A stretch of DNA of 64,000 bases from Leptasterias polaris. Taxonomy: Eukaryota; Echinodermata; Asteroidea; Forcipulatida; Asteriidae. Under the pieces are notes generated by a model. The model did no database searches. It was given only the letters and a program-made list of their open reading frames with translations, and was not told the DNA's origin. Both the position numbers and the translations under genes were made by a program. Shown in pieces: positions 50,191-63,883 of the stretch (positions are counted from its first letter, which is position 1; each line of letters starts with the position of its first letter). Where the stretch lies: positions 2,054,001-2,118,000 of the forward strand of contig JAZGTN010000119.1 in the NCBI GenBank assembly GCA_037783415.1, read 5' to 3'.

Positions 50191-52333
50191 CTATCGGTTT
50201 TTCCATTTTGAGAACATTCTGCTGTAATTGTGCTCCTTGTGAATCTTTGGCCCCTCATAGTTATACGATGAGTTAGTGTCCTGTGACTTTGGATTTAGTT
50301 GGCCAGGTTGATACAATTTTTTTTTAGCATAGTAAGTGTGATATCGTTCAGCTCGACACTGTGCTCGTCGCTTTTTGTAGATCTTTCCCATAACACGTTT
50401 TTTGTGATATTGTTGTTTTTTGTCCATTGCATCGAGGGCTTTTGCAGCGGGTGATCCAGCAGTAATGGGGCAATGAGTTGCCTCACACTTTTTGATAATA
50501 GAGTTTGCATGTTGGTTGTTCACCAGATGGATGGCGCTGTGATCTCTTGAAGCTCCGTTCCTTGAAAAGGTTAGTGTTCCTTTTGGATTTGTCATGGCGT
50601 AGGCATGATTCATGGATTCAGACTTCTGGGAACTTGTTCTGTACTTGGTTCTCTCTATCGCTTCGTCTCCTATGCGTTTTTCCAAAATTGTTTTAAAGAT
50701 TTCCTCATCTTTAGATGTTAAAAAAAATCTGCCGCGGACATAGCGAGAGAGGTATGGGTACTTGTATTTACCGTTGCAAACATGAGAATTTTGTTTGCAT
50801 TTCTCATGGTCTCCCATGTAGCAGTTCGGAATTGCATCAATCGCCTTTGCAGCCAGTCTTTTCATGCTTGCTGTGTCATTTCCGCATTTAATGGAAATAT
50901 GGTGTGCCTCAGCCTGTGCTCTGTGACTCACGTCATCAGCAAATCGGTCCTGTACTCTGTTTCGGTCTCTTGCACTGTTCCCAGGGAACATGTCACTGCT
51001 AAAGTTTGCTCGGCTGACTGCCGCACAAAGCGAGCGGTTCAAGTGGGATGGGTCCAGCAGACTTTCCATTTCCTTTCCCGTTCTTCTTCTCATGACAGAA
51101 TTCATTCCTTTTGCTAGACAGCCGTCAGCGTCTGTTGTTATTCTATCCACAAGAACTGGTTCCGTGCACTCCAAAAGTTTAGTCGCACATCGAACACCCC
51201 CTTCTCTCTCATCTCCCATATTGAAATGCGCTGGACGAGTAGCTGTGCACTTGTCGCCGTGCTTAGCGGATGTGCATTGTTGACCGAATGATGATGGTGA
51301 CATTTCACCACTTTTACAAAGCTTGTTTTCTTGATGGTACATTATAACAAACTTTGAAGTAGTTGCGTTCTCGCACACGGTGTCTCTTGTCTGTGTTGCA
51401 GGAACAAATGGGTTTTTTTTCCTACAGTTGCGCAGGGGATTATTATACTGCCTGTCCATTTCAACTGCAATTGGACTTTCTCGTTCAAAGCCTTAGAGCT
51501 CACGGATGTCTTTCACTAGTTTCCTCTTGTCTGCCATGTCTCTGATATTTTCATTTTTGATAATTTCACCACATTTGTTCGAAATTTTTTGCAGCCCACT
51601 AGTGGATGGTACAGCTGTGTCCATTGATGTCAAGAGCCTCCTCGCACCTGCGGTTGCAATGCCAGTGTTCTGCAGGCCAACTTGGAAAGACATGTTTGGG
51701 GTTGCAGTGCGTCGTCCCCGCTTCCTACCCTCGTTAGCTATCTCACTGTAAAGTTTTGTCTTTTGTGTTTTAAAACCACACTTTTTGCAGGACATTACCT
51801 CTGAGACGGCTAAACCTCTACGCTCTTCTGCCTCAGCCAATAGTTTAGGTTGACCATCACACTTAGGATGTGTTTGTTGATGATCAAGTACAGCTTGTGC
51901 ACCCAGCTCTAGAGCTGAGTTGATGTCTACAAAACGATAACCTCCTCCTTGGTGATCAGTTCCTCTCTTGGGCAGTGGCTGGCCACATTTGTTGGCTATT
52001 GGGATCACTCCCTTGAGCTGGATCTTTGTCAACTGGAGCCATTTCTACAACTTTTGGGCGAAGGAGCATCACATTTCTGCGGTTGTCTTGTTCCATCTGT
52101 GCTGCAATGTGGCAGAAATCTCCTCGCTCTGTATTTGGGGCGGCTAAACTCAACTGCTGATGGGTTGGCCTGACATACCGTGGTGTAGGTATACTTTGAG
52201 TTTCACTGCCTTTGTCTTGTAGTGAATTAAATTTATTTTTCGGCTTGAACCAAGTTTTTTGCATCTTGAAAATGCCGCGTCTAGCTCTACCCATTTTTAT
52301 GGCAATGGATTTGTTACAAACATTGAATGGCAT
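50191..52333 (-). pseudogene. Mutator-like transposase remnant, unit 13
   Basis: Segments at 52333-51956, 52032-51493 and 51459-50191. Both shared breaks are present; catalytic residue 16 is Asn. Confidence 0.8.
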
Positions 52334-53242
52334 CCATCATAAGTGATCTCACATTAGTTGTGGTCTAAAGCAAAAATACTTTTAGAGTTCTCCCGATGCA
52401 CAAGCTAGCTATCAGGGCCGACACTACGCTGAACGCACAAATTTCGGCCGATATGCCAAAATATATATATTTTTTTTATTTTTTTTTTTTTTTTCAATTT
52501 CAGATAAATTTCACAAAAATTCATCAAGATAAAACCATTGCCAATGCTCCATATTGGACAGTAGGACCTGTGAAAAGGCCCCCATCCCAGGGGAATTGTC
52601 TAAGATAATAGCCATCTGTTTCTGGATAGAGTTATAACTTGTCCCCATCAACCAGAAACAATCATAATGGTTTGGCCTTTTTCAACATGCCCCGCCCACG
52701 CCCCGCCCACCCTTTCCCCTTTTACCCCGTTCCAGAGGTAGAATAAAATTTGAAAGGGCAGTTAAATGTACAAAAAGTGACCTATGTGTTTTCTAAATTT
52801 TATAAAGCTCCCCATTTTAGACTAATATGAATGCATGGTTAGAAAAATTTAAGGGAAAGCAAAATGTGCCCCCCCCCCCCCCCCGGCCAGCCCCCTTCCA
52901 TTTTTACAGCTTGTTCATGCCAATTAACCCCTTCTTAATGATTAATTAAATAACTTGTAAGGTTTTTATGATCCTGTGATAAAAAAGAGACATGTTAATA
53001 ACTTTTTGAGTGAGGACTTGGATATAACTTCTGACTTGTCCTTAGAATGTACACAGTGTGTCGTGCAGGTTTTTCTTCTCGCATTGCTTAGAGTACATGT
53101 AAATGCTCCAACATGTTGGACCTTGTTGTAGACGAACGCAATAACATTTCACTTTTTTTTTTTCAGATATCAAGTCAGTGACTTATTCTCAACAATTTAA
53201 GCATAATTTTTTAACCATAAAGAATAATTAAGTGCCCTTATA

Positions 53243-53722
53243 GGGTGCACCACACTAAATAAGCCAGAATTAATGCGCCAAGCTACTTATCATAATTTGT
53301 AAACCCACAACTTATTTTTAATTATAACGTTTTGGGGGTCATGCAATTAATAGATTGTGTAAATATAAAAATCTATCACAACCTGGGGGTTCTGTGCTTC
53401 AACTTTTGAGGAGACTTGATAAATTTAGGCGTTAAAGTTGGCCCTATTTGACCGGGGAAGTGGAGAAGTGCTTCACGAAAACTGGCAGCAAGTCGGTTTT
53501 GGAAAAAAATAAAAAATCGTGTTTTTTTCTTCTGGGGTAGTTAGCAAAAATTCCAAACGGCTGACCTGCCAAAAATTGAAAAGAATTCTGAAGTTTAGTT
53601 GTCCGGAAATATGTCTGATTGGTTTTCAAGAGGCTGAGAGACTTACACGATTTTTTGAGTATTTTTGAATAATTATCATTTAGCATTGGTTCCTATGGGA
53701 GATCATTTAGAGGGGTGCGCCC
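53243..53722. mobile_element. MITE copy, unit 14 (last in the block)
   Basis: 480 bp, identical ends; internal 'A' form. The next unit downstream has the empty site. Confidence 0.87.
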
Positions 53723-54307
53723 TATATATACAACATGGTGGCGCCCTTGCAGCCATTTTTGTTGGGATTTAAACATGTCTGCCGTTTGTTTACAATTGCA
53801 GGCGTGACAGAAATGAGTTGTTTGAGACTTCTTTCGTCAGTTATCGCCGGTTTTTTTTATTGTTCGTGAAAACATCACTCCTCTGGCTGCAAACAGTAAT
53901 TATAATAAAATATAGATAGCAATAACATTGTCACTTGTTAACAGAATAATTCAACGTTTTCAAAGAGTGGCTTGCTTTTTTTTTAGGCATCCTATTCCTA
54001 CACACTTAACAGTATACAGTGTGTAAGACGGGACAAACTACGATCGACGGTACGACTATCGTGTATGACTATTTGATGAGACTGTGATGGTAAGTCACTT
54101 TCAAGAAAATCATGGGTCAACAGCGGCTGGTTGCTTCCTCAATTAGGAAGAAATAAACATGTTGTAAACATCATCATCATCATACATTACATGGCATGGT
54201 TGGTATTAACTAATAACTGAACAAGAAGAGTGGGGGAGGTGTAAACATTGCATTATTATGAATGTCAAGTTTCCGGAAAAGTCAAGTGATTCAATTAGAG
54301 TTACACT

Positions 54308-56450
54308 CTATCGGTTTTTCCATTTTGAGAACATTCTGCTGTAATTGTGCTCCTTGTGAATCTTTGGCCCCTCATAGTTATACGATGAGTTAGTGTCCTG
54401 TGACTTTGGATTTAGTTGGCCAGGTTGATACAATTTTTTTTTAGCATAGTAAGTGTGATATCGTTCAGCTCGACACTGTGCTCGTCGCTTTTTGTAGATC
54501 TTTCCCATAACACGTTTTTTGTGATATTGTTGTTTTTTGTCCATTGCATCGAGGGCTTTTGCAGCGGGTGATCCAGCAGTAATGGGGCAATGAGTTGCCT
54601 CACACTTTTTGATAATAGAGTTTGCATGTTGGTTGTTCACCAGATGGATGGCGCTGTGATCTCTTGAAGCTCCGTTCCTTGAAAAGGTTAGTGTTCCTTT
54701 TGGATTTGTCATGGCGTAGGCATGATTCATGGATTCAGACTTCTGGGAACTTGTTCTGTACTTGGTTCTCTCTATCGCTTCGTCTCCTATGCGTTTTTCC
54801 AAAATTGTTTTAAAGATTTCCTCATCTTTAGATGTTAAAAAAAATCTGCCGCGGACATAGCGAGAGAGGTATGGGTACTTGTATTTACCGTTGCAAACAT
54901 GAGAATTTTGTTTGCATTTCTCATGGTCTCCCATGTAGCAGTTCGGAATTGCATCAATCGCCTTTGCAGCCAGTCTTTTCATGCTTGCTGTGTCATTTCC
55001 GCATTTAATGGAAATATGGTGTGCCTCAGCCTGTGCTCTGTGACTCACGTCATCAGCAAATCGGTCCTGTACTCTGTTTCGGTCTCTTGCACTGTTCCCA
55101 GGGAACATGTCACTGCTAAAGTTTGCTCGGCTGACTGCCGCACAAAGCGAGCGGTTCAAGTGGGATGGGTCCAGCAGACTTTCCATTTCCTTTCCCGTTC
55201 TTCTTCTCATGACAGAATTCATTCCTTTTGCTAGACAGCCGTCAGCGTCTGTTGTTATTCTATCCACAAGAACTGGTTCCGTGCACTCCAAAAGTTTAGT
55301 CGCACATCGAACACCCCCTTCTCTCTCATCTCCCATATTGAAATGCGCTGGACGAGTAGCTGTGCACTTGTCGCCGTGCTTAGCGAATGTGCATTGTTGA
55401 CCGAATGATGATGGTGACATTTCACCACTTTTACAAAGCTTGTTTTCTTGATGGTACATTATAACAAACTTTGAAGTAGTTGCGTTCTCGCACACGGTGT
55501 CTCTTGTCTGTGTTGCAGGAACAAATGGGGTTTTTTTCCTACAGTTGCGCAGGGGATTATTATACTGCCTGTCCATTTCAACTGCAATTGGACTTTCTCG
55601 TTCAAAGCCTTAGAGCTCACGGATGTCTTTCACTAGTTTCCTCTTGTCTGCCATGTCTCTGATATTTTCATTTTTGATAATTTCACCACATTTGTTCGAA
55701 ATTTTTTGCAGCCCACTAGTGGATGGTACAGCTGTGTCCATTGATGTCAAGAGCCTCCTCGCACCTGCGGTTGCAATGCCAGTGTTCTGCAGGCCAACTT
55801 GGAAAGACATGTTTGGGGTTGCAGTGCGTCGTCCCCGCTTCCTACCCTCGTTAGCTATCTCACTGTAAAGTTTTGTCTTTTGTGTTTTAAAACCACACTT
55901 TTTGCAGGACATTACCTCTGAGACGGCTAAACCTCTACGCTCTTCTGCCTCAGCCAATAGTTTAGGTTGACCATCACACTTAGGATGTGTTTGTTGATGA
56001 TCAAGTACAGCTTGTGCACCCAGCTCTAGAGCTGAGTTGATGTCTACAAAACGATAACCTCCTCCTTGGTGATCAGTTCCTCTCTTGGGCAGTGGCTGGC
56101 CACATTTGTTGGCTATTGGGATCACTCCCTTGAGCTGGATCTTTGTCAACTGGAGCCATTTCTACAACTTTTGGGCGAAGGAGCATCACATTTCTGCGGT
56201 TGTCTTGTTCCATCTGTGCTGCAATGTGGCAGAAATCTCCTCGCTCTGTATTTGGGGCGGCTAAACTCAACTGCTGATGGGTTGGCCTGACATACCGTGG
56301 TGTAGGTATACTTTGAGTTTCACTGCCTTTGTCTTGTAGTGAATTAAATTTATTTTTCGGCTTGAACCAAGTTTTTTGCATCTTGAAAATGCCGCGTCTA
56401 GCTCTACCCATTTTTATGGCAATGGATTTGTTACAAACATTGAATGGCAT
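54308..56450 (-). pseudogene. Mutator-like transposase remnant, unit 14 (Ser64Phe)
   Basis: Segments at 56450-56073, 56149-55610 and 55576-54308. Both shared breaks are present; residue 16 is Thr. A private G-to-A on the plus strand at 55386 changes Ser64 to Phe in the catalytic segment, next to Cys62. Confidence 0.8.
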
Positions 56451-57163
56451 CCATCATAAGTGATCTCACATTAGTTGTGGTCTAAAGCAAAAATACTTTT
56501 AGAGTTCTCCCGATGCACAAGCTAGCTATCAGGGCCGACACTACGCTGAACGCACAAATTTCGGCCGATATGCCAAAATATATATATTTTTTTTATTATT
56601 ATTTTTTTTTTCAATTTCAGATAAATTTCACAAAAATTCATCAAGATAAAACCATTGCCAATGCTCCATATTGGACAGTAGGACCTGTGAAAAGGCCCCC
56701 ATCCCAGGGGAATTGTCTAAGATAATAGCCATCTGTTTCTGGATAGAGTTATAACTTGTCCCCATCAACCAGAAACAATCATAATGGTTTGGCCTTTTTC
56801 AACATGCCCCGCCCACGCCCCGCCCACCCTTTCCCCTTTTACCCCGTTCCAGAGGTAGAATAAAATTTGAAAGGGCAGTTAAATGTACAAAAAGTGACCT
56901 ATGTGTTTTCTAAATTTTATAAAGCTCCCCATTTTAGACTAATATGAATGCATGGTTAGAAAAATTTAAGGGAAAGCAAAATGTGCCCCCCCCCCCCCCC
57001 CCCCGGCCAGCCCCCTTCCATTTTTACAGCTTGTTCATGCCAATTAACCCCTTCTTAATGATTAATTAAATAACTTGTAAGGTTTTTATGATCCTGTGAT
57101 AAAAAAGAGACATGTTAATAACTTTTTGAGTGAGGACTTGGATATAACTTCTGACTTGTCCTT

Positions 57164-60100
57164 AGAATGTACACAGTGTGTCGTGCAGGTTTTTCTTCTC
57201 GCATTGCTTAGAGTACATGTAAATGCTCCAACATGTTGGACCTTGTTGTAGACGAACGCAATAACATTTCACTTTTTTTTTTTCAGATATCAAGTCAGTG
57301 ACTTATTCTCAACAATTTAAGCATAATTTTTTAACCATAAAGAATAATTAAGTGCCCTTATATATACAACATGGTGGCGCCCTTGCAGCCATTTTTGTTG
57401 GGATTTAAACATGTCTGCCGTTTGTTTACAATTGCAGGCGTGACAGAAATGAGTTGTTTGAGACTTCTTTCGTCAGTTATCGCCGGTTTTTTTTATTGTT
57501 CGTGAAAACATCACTCCTCTGGCTGCAAACAGTAATTATAATAAAATATAGATAGCAATAACATTGTCACTTGTTAACAGAATAATTCAACGTTTTCAAA
57601 GAGTGGCTTGCTTTTTTTTTAGGCATCCTATTCCTACACACTTAACAGTATACAGTGTGTAAGACGGGACAAACTACGATCGACGGTACGACTATCGTGT
57701 ATGACTATTTGATGAGACTGTGATGGTAAGTCACTTTCAAGAAAATCATGGGTCAACAGCGGCTGGTTGCTTCCTCAATTAGGAAGAAATAAACATGTTG
57801 TAAACATCATCATCATCATACATTACATGGCATGGTTGGTATTAACTAATAACTGAACAAGAAGAGTGGGGGAGGTGTAAACATTGCATTATTATGAATG
57901 TCAAGTTTCCGGAAAAGTCAAGTGATTCAATTAGAGTTACACTCTATCGGTTTTTCCATTTTGAGAACATTCTGCTGTAATTGTGCTCCTTGTGAATCTT
58001 TGGCCCCTCATAGTTATACGATGAGTTAGTGTCCTGTGACTTTGGATTTAGTTGGCCAGGTTGATACAATTTTTTTTTAGCATAGTAAGTGTGATATCGT
58101 TCAGCTCGACACTGTGCTCGTCGCTTTTTGTAGATCTTTCCCATAACACGTTTTTTGTGATATTGTTGTTTTTTGTCCATTGCATCGAGGGCTTTTGCAG
58201 CGGGTGATCCAGCAGTAATGGGGCAATGAGTTGCCTCACACTTTTTGATAATAGAGTTTGCATGTTGGTTGTTCACCAGATGGATGGCGCTGTGATCTCT
58301 TGAAGCTCCGTTCCTTGAAAAGGTTAGTGTTCCTTTTGGATTTGTCATGGCGTAGGCATGATTCATGGATTCAGACTTCTGGGAACTTGTTCTGTACTTG
58401 GTTCTCTCTATCGCTTCGTCTCCTATGCGTTTTTCCAAAATTGTTTTAAAGATTTCCTCATCTTTAGATGTTAAAAAAAATCTGCCGCGGACATAGCGAG
58501 AGAGGTATGGGTACTTGTATTTACCGTTGCAAACATGAGAATTTTGTTTGCATTTCTCATGGTCTCCCATGTAGCAGTTCGGAATTGCATCAATCGCCTT
58601 TGCAGCCAGTCTTTTCATGCTTGCTGTGTCATTTCCGCATTTAATGGAAATATGGTGTGCCTCAGCCTGTGCTCTGTGACTCACGTCATCAGCAAATCGG
58701 TCCTGTACTCTGTTTCGGTCTCTTGCACTGTTCCCAGGGAACATGTCACTGCTAAAGTTTGCTCGGCTGACTGCCGCACAAAGCGAGCGGTTCAAGTGGG
58801 ATGGGTCCAGCAGACTTTCCATTTCCTTTCCCGTTCTTCTTCTCATGACAGAATTCATTCCTTTTGCTAGACAGCCGTCAGCGTCTGTTGTTATTCTATC
58901 CACAAGAACTGGTTCCGTGCACTCCAAAAGTTTAGTCGCACATCGAACACCCCCTTCTCTCTCATCTCCCATATTGAAATGCGCTGGACGAGTAGCTGTG
59001 CACTTGTCGCCGTGCTTAGCGGATGTGCATTGTTGACCGAATGATGATGGTGACATTTCACCACTTTTACAAAGCTTGTTTTCTTGATGGTACATTATAA
59101 CAAACTTTGAAGTAGTTGCGTTCTCGCACACGGTGTCTCTTGTCTGTGTTGCAGGAACAAATGGGGTTTTTTTCCTACAGTTGCGCAGGGGATTATTATA
59201 CTGCCTGTCCATTTCAACTGCAATTGGACTTTCTCGTTCAAAGCCTTAGAGCTCACGGATGTCTTTCACTAGTTTCCTCTTGTCTGCCATGTCTCTGATA
59301 TTTTCATTTTTGATAATTTCACCACATTTGTTCGAAATTTTTTGCAGCCCACTAGTGGATGGTACAGCTGTGTCCATTGATGTCAAGAGCCTCCTCGCAC
59401 CTGCGGTTGCAATGCCAGTGTTCTGCAGGCCAACTTGGAAAGACATGTTTGGGGTTGCAGTGCGTCGTCCCCGCTTCCTACCCTCGTTAGCTATCTCACT
59501 GTAAAGTTTTGTCTTTTGTGTTTTAAAACCACACTTTTTGCAGGACATTACCTCTGAGACGGCTAAACCTCTACACTCTTCTGCCTCAGCCAATAGTTTA
59601 GGTTGACCATCACACTTAGGATGTGTTTGTTGATGATCAAGTACAGCTTGTGCACCCAGCTCTAGAGCTGAGTTGATGTCTACAAAACGATAACCTCCTC
59701 CTTGGTGATCAGTTCCTCTCTTGGGCAGTGGCTGGCCACATTTGTTGGCTATTGGGATCACTCCCTTGAGCTGGATCTTTGTCAACTGGAGCCATTTCTA
59801 CAACTTTTGGGCGAAGGAGCATCACATTTCTGCGGTTGTCTTGTTCCATCTGTGCTGCAATGTGGCAGAAATCTCCTCGCTCTGTATTTGGGGCGGCTAA
59901 ACTCAACTGCTGATGGGTTGGCCTGACATACCGTGGTGTAGGTATACTTTGAGTTTCACTGCCTTTGTCTTGTAGTGAATTAAATTTATTTTTCGGCTTG
60001 AACCAAGTTTTTTGCATCTTGAAAATGCCGCGTCTAGCTCTACCCATTTTTATGGCAATGGATTTGTTACAAACATTGAATGGCATCCATCATAAGTGAT

Positions 60101-60798
60101 CTCACATTAGTTGTGGTCTAAAGCAAAAATACTTTTAGAGTTCTCCCGATGCACAAGCTAGCTATCAGGGCCGACACTACGCTGAACGCACAAATTTCGG
60201 CCGATATGCCAAAATATATATTTTTTTTTTATTTATTTTTTTTTTTTCAATTTCAGATAAATTTCACAAAAATTCATCAAGATAAAACCATTGCCAATGC
60301 TCCATATTGGACAGTAGGACCTGTGAAAAGGCCCCCATCCCAGGGGAATTGTCTAAGATAATAGCCATCTGTTTCTGGATAGAGTTATAACTTGTCCCCA
60401 TCAACCAGAAACAATCATAATGGTTTGGCCTTTTTCAACATGCCCCGCCCACGCCCCGCCCACCCTTTCCCCTTTTACCCCGTTCCAGAGGTAGAATAAA
60501 ATTTGAAAGGGCAGTTAAATGTACAAAAAGTGACCTATGTGTTTTCTAAATTTTATAAAGCTCCCCATTTTAGACTAATATGAATGCATGGTTAGAAAAA
60601 TTTAAGGGAAAGCAAAATGTGCCCCCCCCCCCCCCCCCCGGCCAGCCCCCTTCCATTTTTACAGCTTGTTCATGCCAATTAACCCCTTCTTAATGATTAA
60701 TTAAATAACTTGTAAGGTTTTTATGATCCTGTGATAAAAAAGAGACATGTTAATAACTTTTTGAGTGAGGACTTGGATATAACTTCTGACTTGTCCTT
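57164..60798 (-). repeat. Array unit 15 (short form, no MITE)
   Basis: 3635 bp, with an empty MITE site (TTATATATA near 57358-57366). Marks: poly-T interrupted as TATTTAT, the pattern otherwise seen only in unit 3; poly-C of 18; G4T7 (Thr). A private G-to-A change at 59575 gives Arg72Cys in the middle segment. Confidence 0.95.
57944..60086 (-). pseudogene. Mutator-like transposase remnant, unit 15 (Arg72Cys)
   Basis: Segments at 60086-59709, 59785-59246 and 59212-57944. Both shared breaks are present; residue 16 is Thr. A private G-to-A at 59575 changes Arg72 to Cys in the middle segment, between the HPKC and SCKKC motifs. Confidence 0.8.
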
Positions 60799-63700
60799 AG
60801 AATGTACACAGTGTGTCGTGCAGGTTTTTCTTCTCGCATTGCTTAGAGTACATGTAAATGCTCCAACATGTTGGACCTTGTTGTAGACGAACGCAATAAC
60901 ATTTCACTTTTTTTTTTTCAGATATCAAGTCAGTGACTTATTCTCAACAATTTAAGCATAATTTTTTAACCATAAAGAATAATTAAGTGCCCTTATATAT
61001 ACAACATGGTGGCGCCCTTGCAGCCATTTTTGTTGGGATTTAAACATGTCTGCCGTTTGTTTACAATTGCAGGCGTGACAGAAATGAGTTGTTTGAGACT
61101 TCTTTCGTCAGTTATCGCCGGTTTTTTTTATTGTTCGTGAAAACATCACTCCTCTGGCTGCAAACAGTAATTATAATAAAATATAGATAGCAATAACATT
61201 GTCACTTGTTAACAGAATAATTCAACGTTTTCAAAGAGTGGCTTGCTTTTTTTTTAGGCATCCTATTCCTACACACTTAACAGTATACAGTGTGTAAGAC
61301 GGGACAAACTACGATCGACGGTACGACTATCGTGTATGACTATTTGATGAGACTGTGATGGTAAGTCACTTTCAAGAAAATCATGGGTCAACAGCGGCTG
61401 GTTGCTTCCTCAATTAGGAAGAAATAAACATGTTGTAAACATCATCATCATCATACATTACATGGCATGGTTGGTATTAACTAATAACTGAACAAGAAGA
61501 GTGGGGGAGGTGTAAACATTGCATTATTATGAATGTCAAGTTTCCGGAAAAGTCAAGTGATTCAATTAGAGTTACACTCTATCGGTTTTTCCATTTTGAG
61601 AACATTCTGCTGTAATTGTGCTCCTTGTGAATCTTTGGCCCCTCATAGTTATACGATGAGTTAGTGTCCTGTGACTTTGGATTTAGTTGGCCAGGTTGAT
61701 ACAATTTTTTTTTAGCATAGTAAGTGTGATATCGTTCAGCTCGACACTGTGCTCGTCGCTTTTTGTAGATCTTTCCCATAACACGTTTTTTGTGATATTG
61801 TTGTTTTTTGTCCATTGCATCGAGGGCTTTTGCAGCGGGTGATCCAGCAGTAATGGGGCAATGAGTTGCCTCACACTTTTTGATAATAGAGTTTGCATGT
61901 TGGTTGTTCACCAGATGGATGGCGCTGTGATCTCTTGAAGCTCCGTTCCTTGAAAAGGTTAGTGTTCCTTTTGGATTTGTCATGGCGTAGGCATGATTCA
62001 TGGATTCAGACTTCTGGGAACTTGTTCTGTACTTGGTTCTCTCTATCGCTTCGTCTCCTATGCGTTTTTCCAAAATTGTTTTAAAGATTTCCTCATCTTT
62101 AGATGTTAAAAAAAATCTGCCGCGGACATAGCGAGAGAGGTATGGGTACTTGTATTTACCGTTGCAAACATGAGAATTTTGTTTGCATTTCTCATGGTCT
62201 CCCATGTAGCAGTTCGGAATTGCATCAATCGCCTTTGCAGCCAGTCTTTTCATGCTTGCTGTGTCATTTCCGCATTTAATGGAAATATGGTGTGCCTCAG
62301 CCTGTGCTCTGTGACTCACGTCATCAGCAAATCGGTCCTGTACTCTGTTTCGGTCTCTTGCACTGTTCCCAGGGAACATGTCACTGCTAAAGTTTGCTCG
62401 GCTGACTGCCGCACAAAGCGAGCGGTTCAAGTGGGATGGGTCCAGCAGACTTTCCATTTCCTTTCCCGTTCTTCTTCTCATGACAGAATTCATTCCTTTT
62501 GCTAGACAGCCGTCAGCGTCTGTTGTTATTCTATCCACAAGAACTGGTTCCGTGCACTCCAAAAGTTTAGTCGCACATCGAACACCCCCTTCTCTCTCAT
62601 CTCCCATATTGAAATGCGCTGGACGAGTAGCTGTGCACTTGTCGCCGTGCTTAGCGGATGTGCATTGTTGACCGAATGATGATGGTGACATTTCACCACT
62701 TTTACAAAGCTTGTTTTCTTGATGGTACATTATAACAAACTTTGAAGTAGTTGCGTTCTCGCACACGGTGTCTCTTGTCTGTGTTGCAGGAACAAATGGG
62801 GTTTTTTTCCTACAGTTGCGCAGGGGATTATTATACTGCCTGTCCATTTCAACTGCAATTGGACTTTCTCGTTCAAAGCCTTAGAGCTCACGGATGTCTT
62901 TCACTAGTTTCCTCTTGTCTGCCATGTCTCTGATATTTTCATTTTTGATAATTTCACCACATTTGTTCGAAATTTTTTGCAGCCCACTAGTGGATGGTAC
63001 AGCTGTGTCCATTGATGTCAAGAGCCTCCTCGCACCTGCGGTTGCAATGCCAGTGTTCTGCAGGCCAACTTGGAAAGACATGTTTGGGGTTGCAGTGCGT
63101 CGTCCCCGCTTCCTACCCTCGTTAGCTATCTCACTGTAAAGTTTTGTCTTTTGTGTTTTAAAACCACACTTTTTGCAGGACATTACCTCTGAGACGGCTA
63201 AACCTCTACGCTCTTCTGCCTCAGCCAATAGTTTAGGTTGACCATCACACTTAGGATGTGTTTGTTGATGATCAAGTACAGCTTGTGCACCCAGCTCTAG
63301 AGCTGAGTTGATGTCTACAAAACGATAACCTCCTCCTTGGTGATCAGTTCCTCTCTTGGGCAGTGGCTGGCCACATTTGTTGGCTATTGGGATCACTCCC
63401 TTGAGCTGGATCTTTGTCAACTGGAGCCATTTCTACAACTTTTGGGCGAAGGAGCATCACATTTCTGCGGTTGTCTTGTTCCATCTGTGCTGCAATGTGG
63501 CAGAAATCTCCTCGCTCTGTATTTGGGGCGGCTAAACTCAACTGCTGATGGGTTGGCCTGACATACCGTGGTGTAGGTATACTTTGAGTTTCACTGCCTT
63601 TGTCTTGTAGTGAATTAAATTTATTTTTCGGCTTGAACCAAGTTTTTTGCATCTTGAAAATGCCGCGTCTAGCTCTACCCATTTTTATGGCAATGGATTT

Positions 63701-63849
63701 GTTACAAACATTGAATGGCATCCATCATAAGTGATCTCACATTAGTTGTGGTCTAAAGCAAAAATACTTTTAGAGTTCTCCCGATGCACAAGCTAGCTAT
63801 CAGGGCCGACACTACGCTGAACGCACAAATTTCGGCCGATATGCCAAAA

Positions 63850-63883
<34 letters not shown>

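Larger units (their letters stand above)
48927..53043 (-). repeat. Array unit 13 (long form)
   Basis: 4117 bp. Marks: poly-T with one interruption, poly-C of 16, G3T8 (Asn), MITE 'C' form. Confidence 0.95.
53044..57163 (-). repeat. Array unit 14 (long form, last with MITE)
   Basis: 4120 bp. Marks: poly-T with three interruptions, poly-C of 19 (the longest seen), G4T7 (Thr), MITE 'A' form. It has a private G-to-A change at 55386, giving Ser64Phe in the catalytic segment. Confidence 0.95.
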
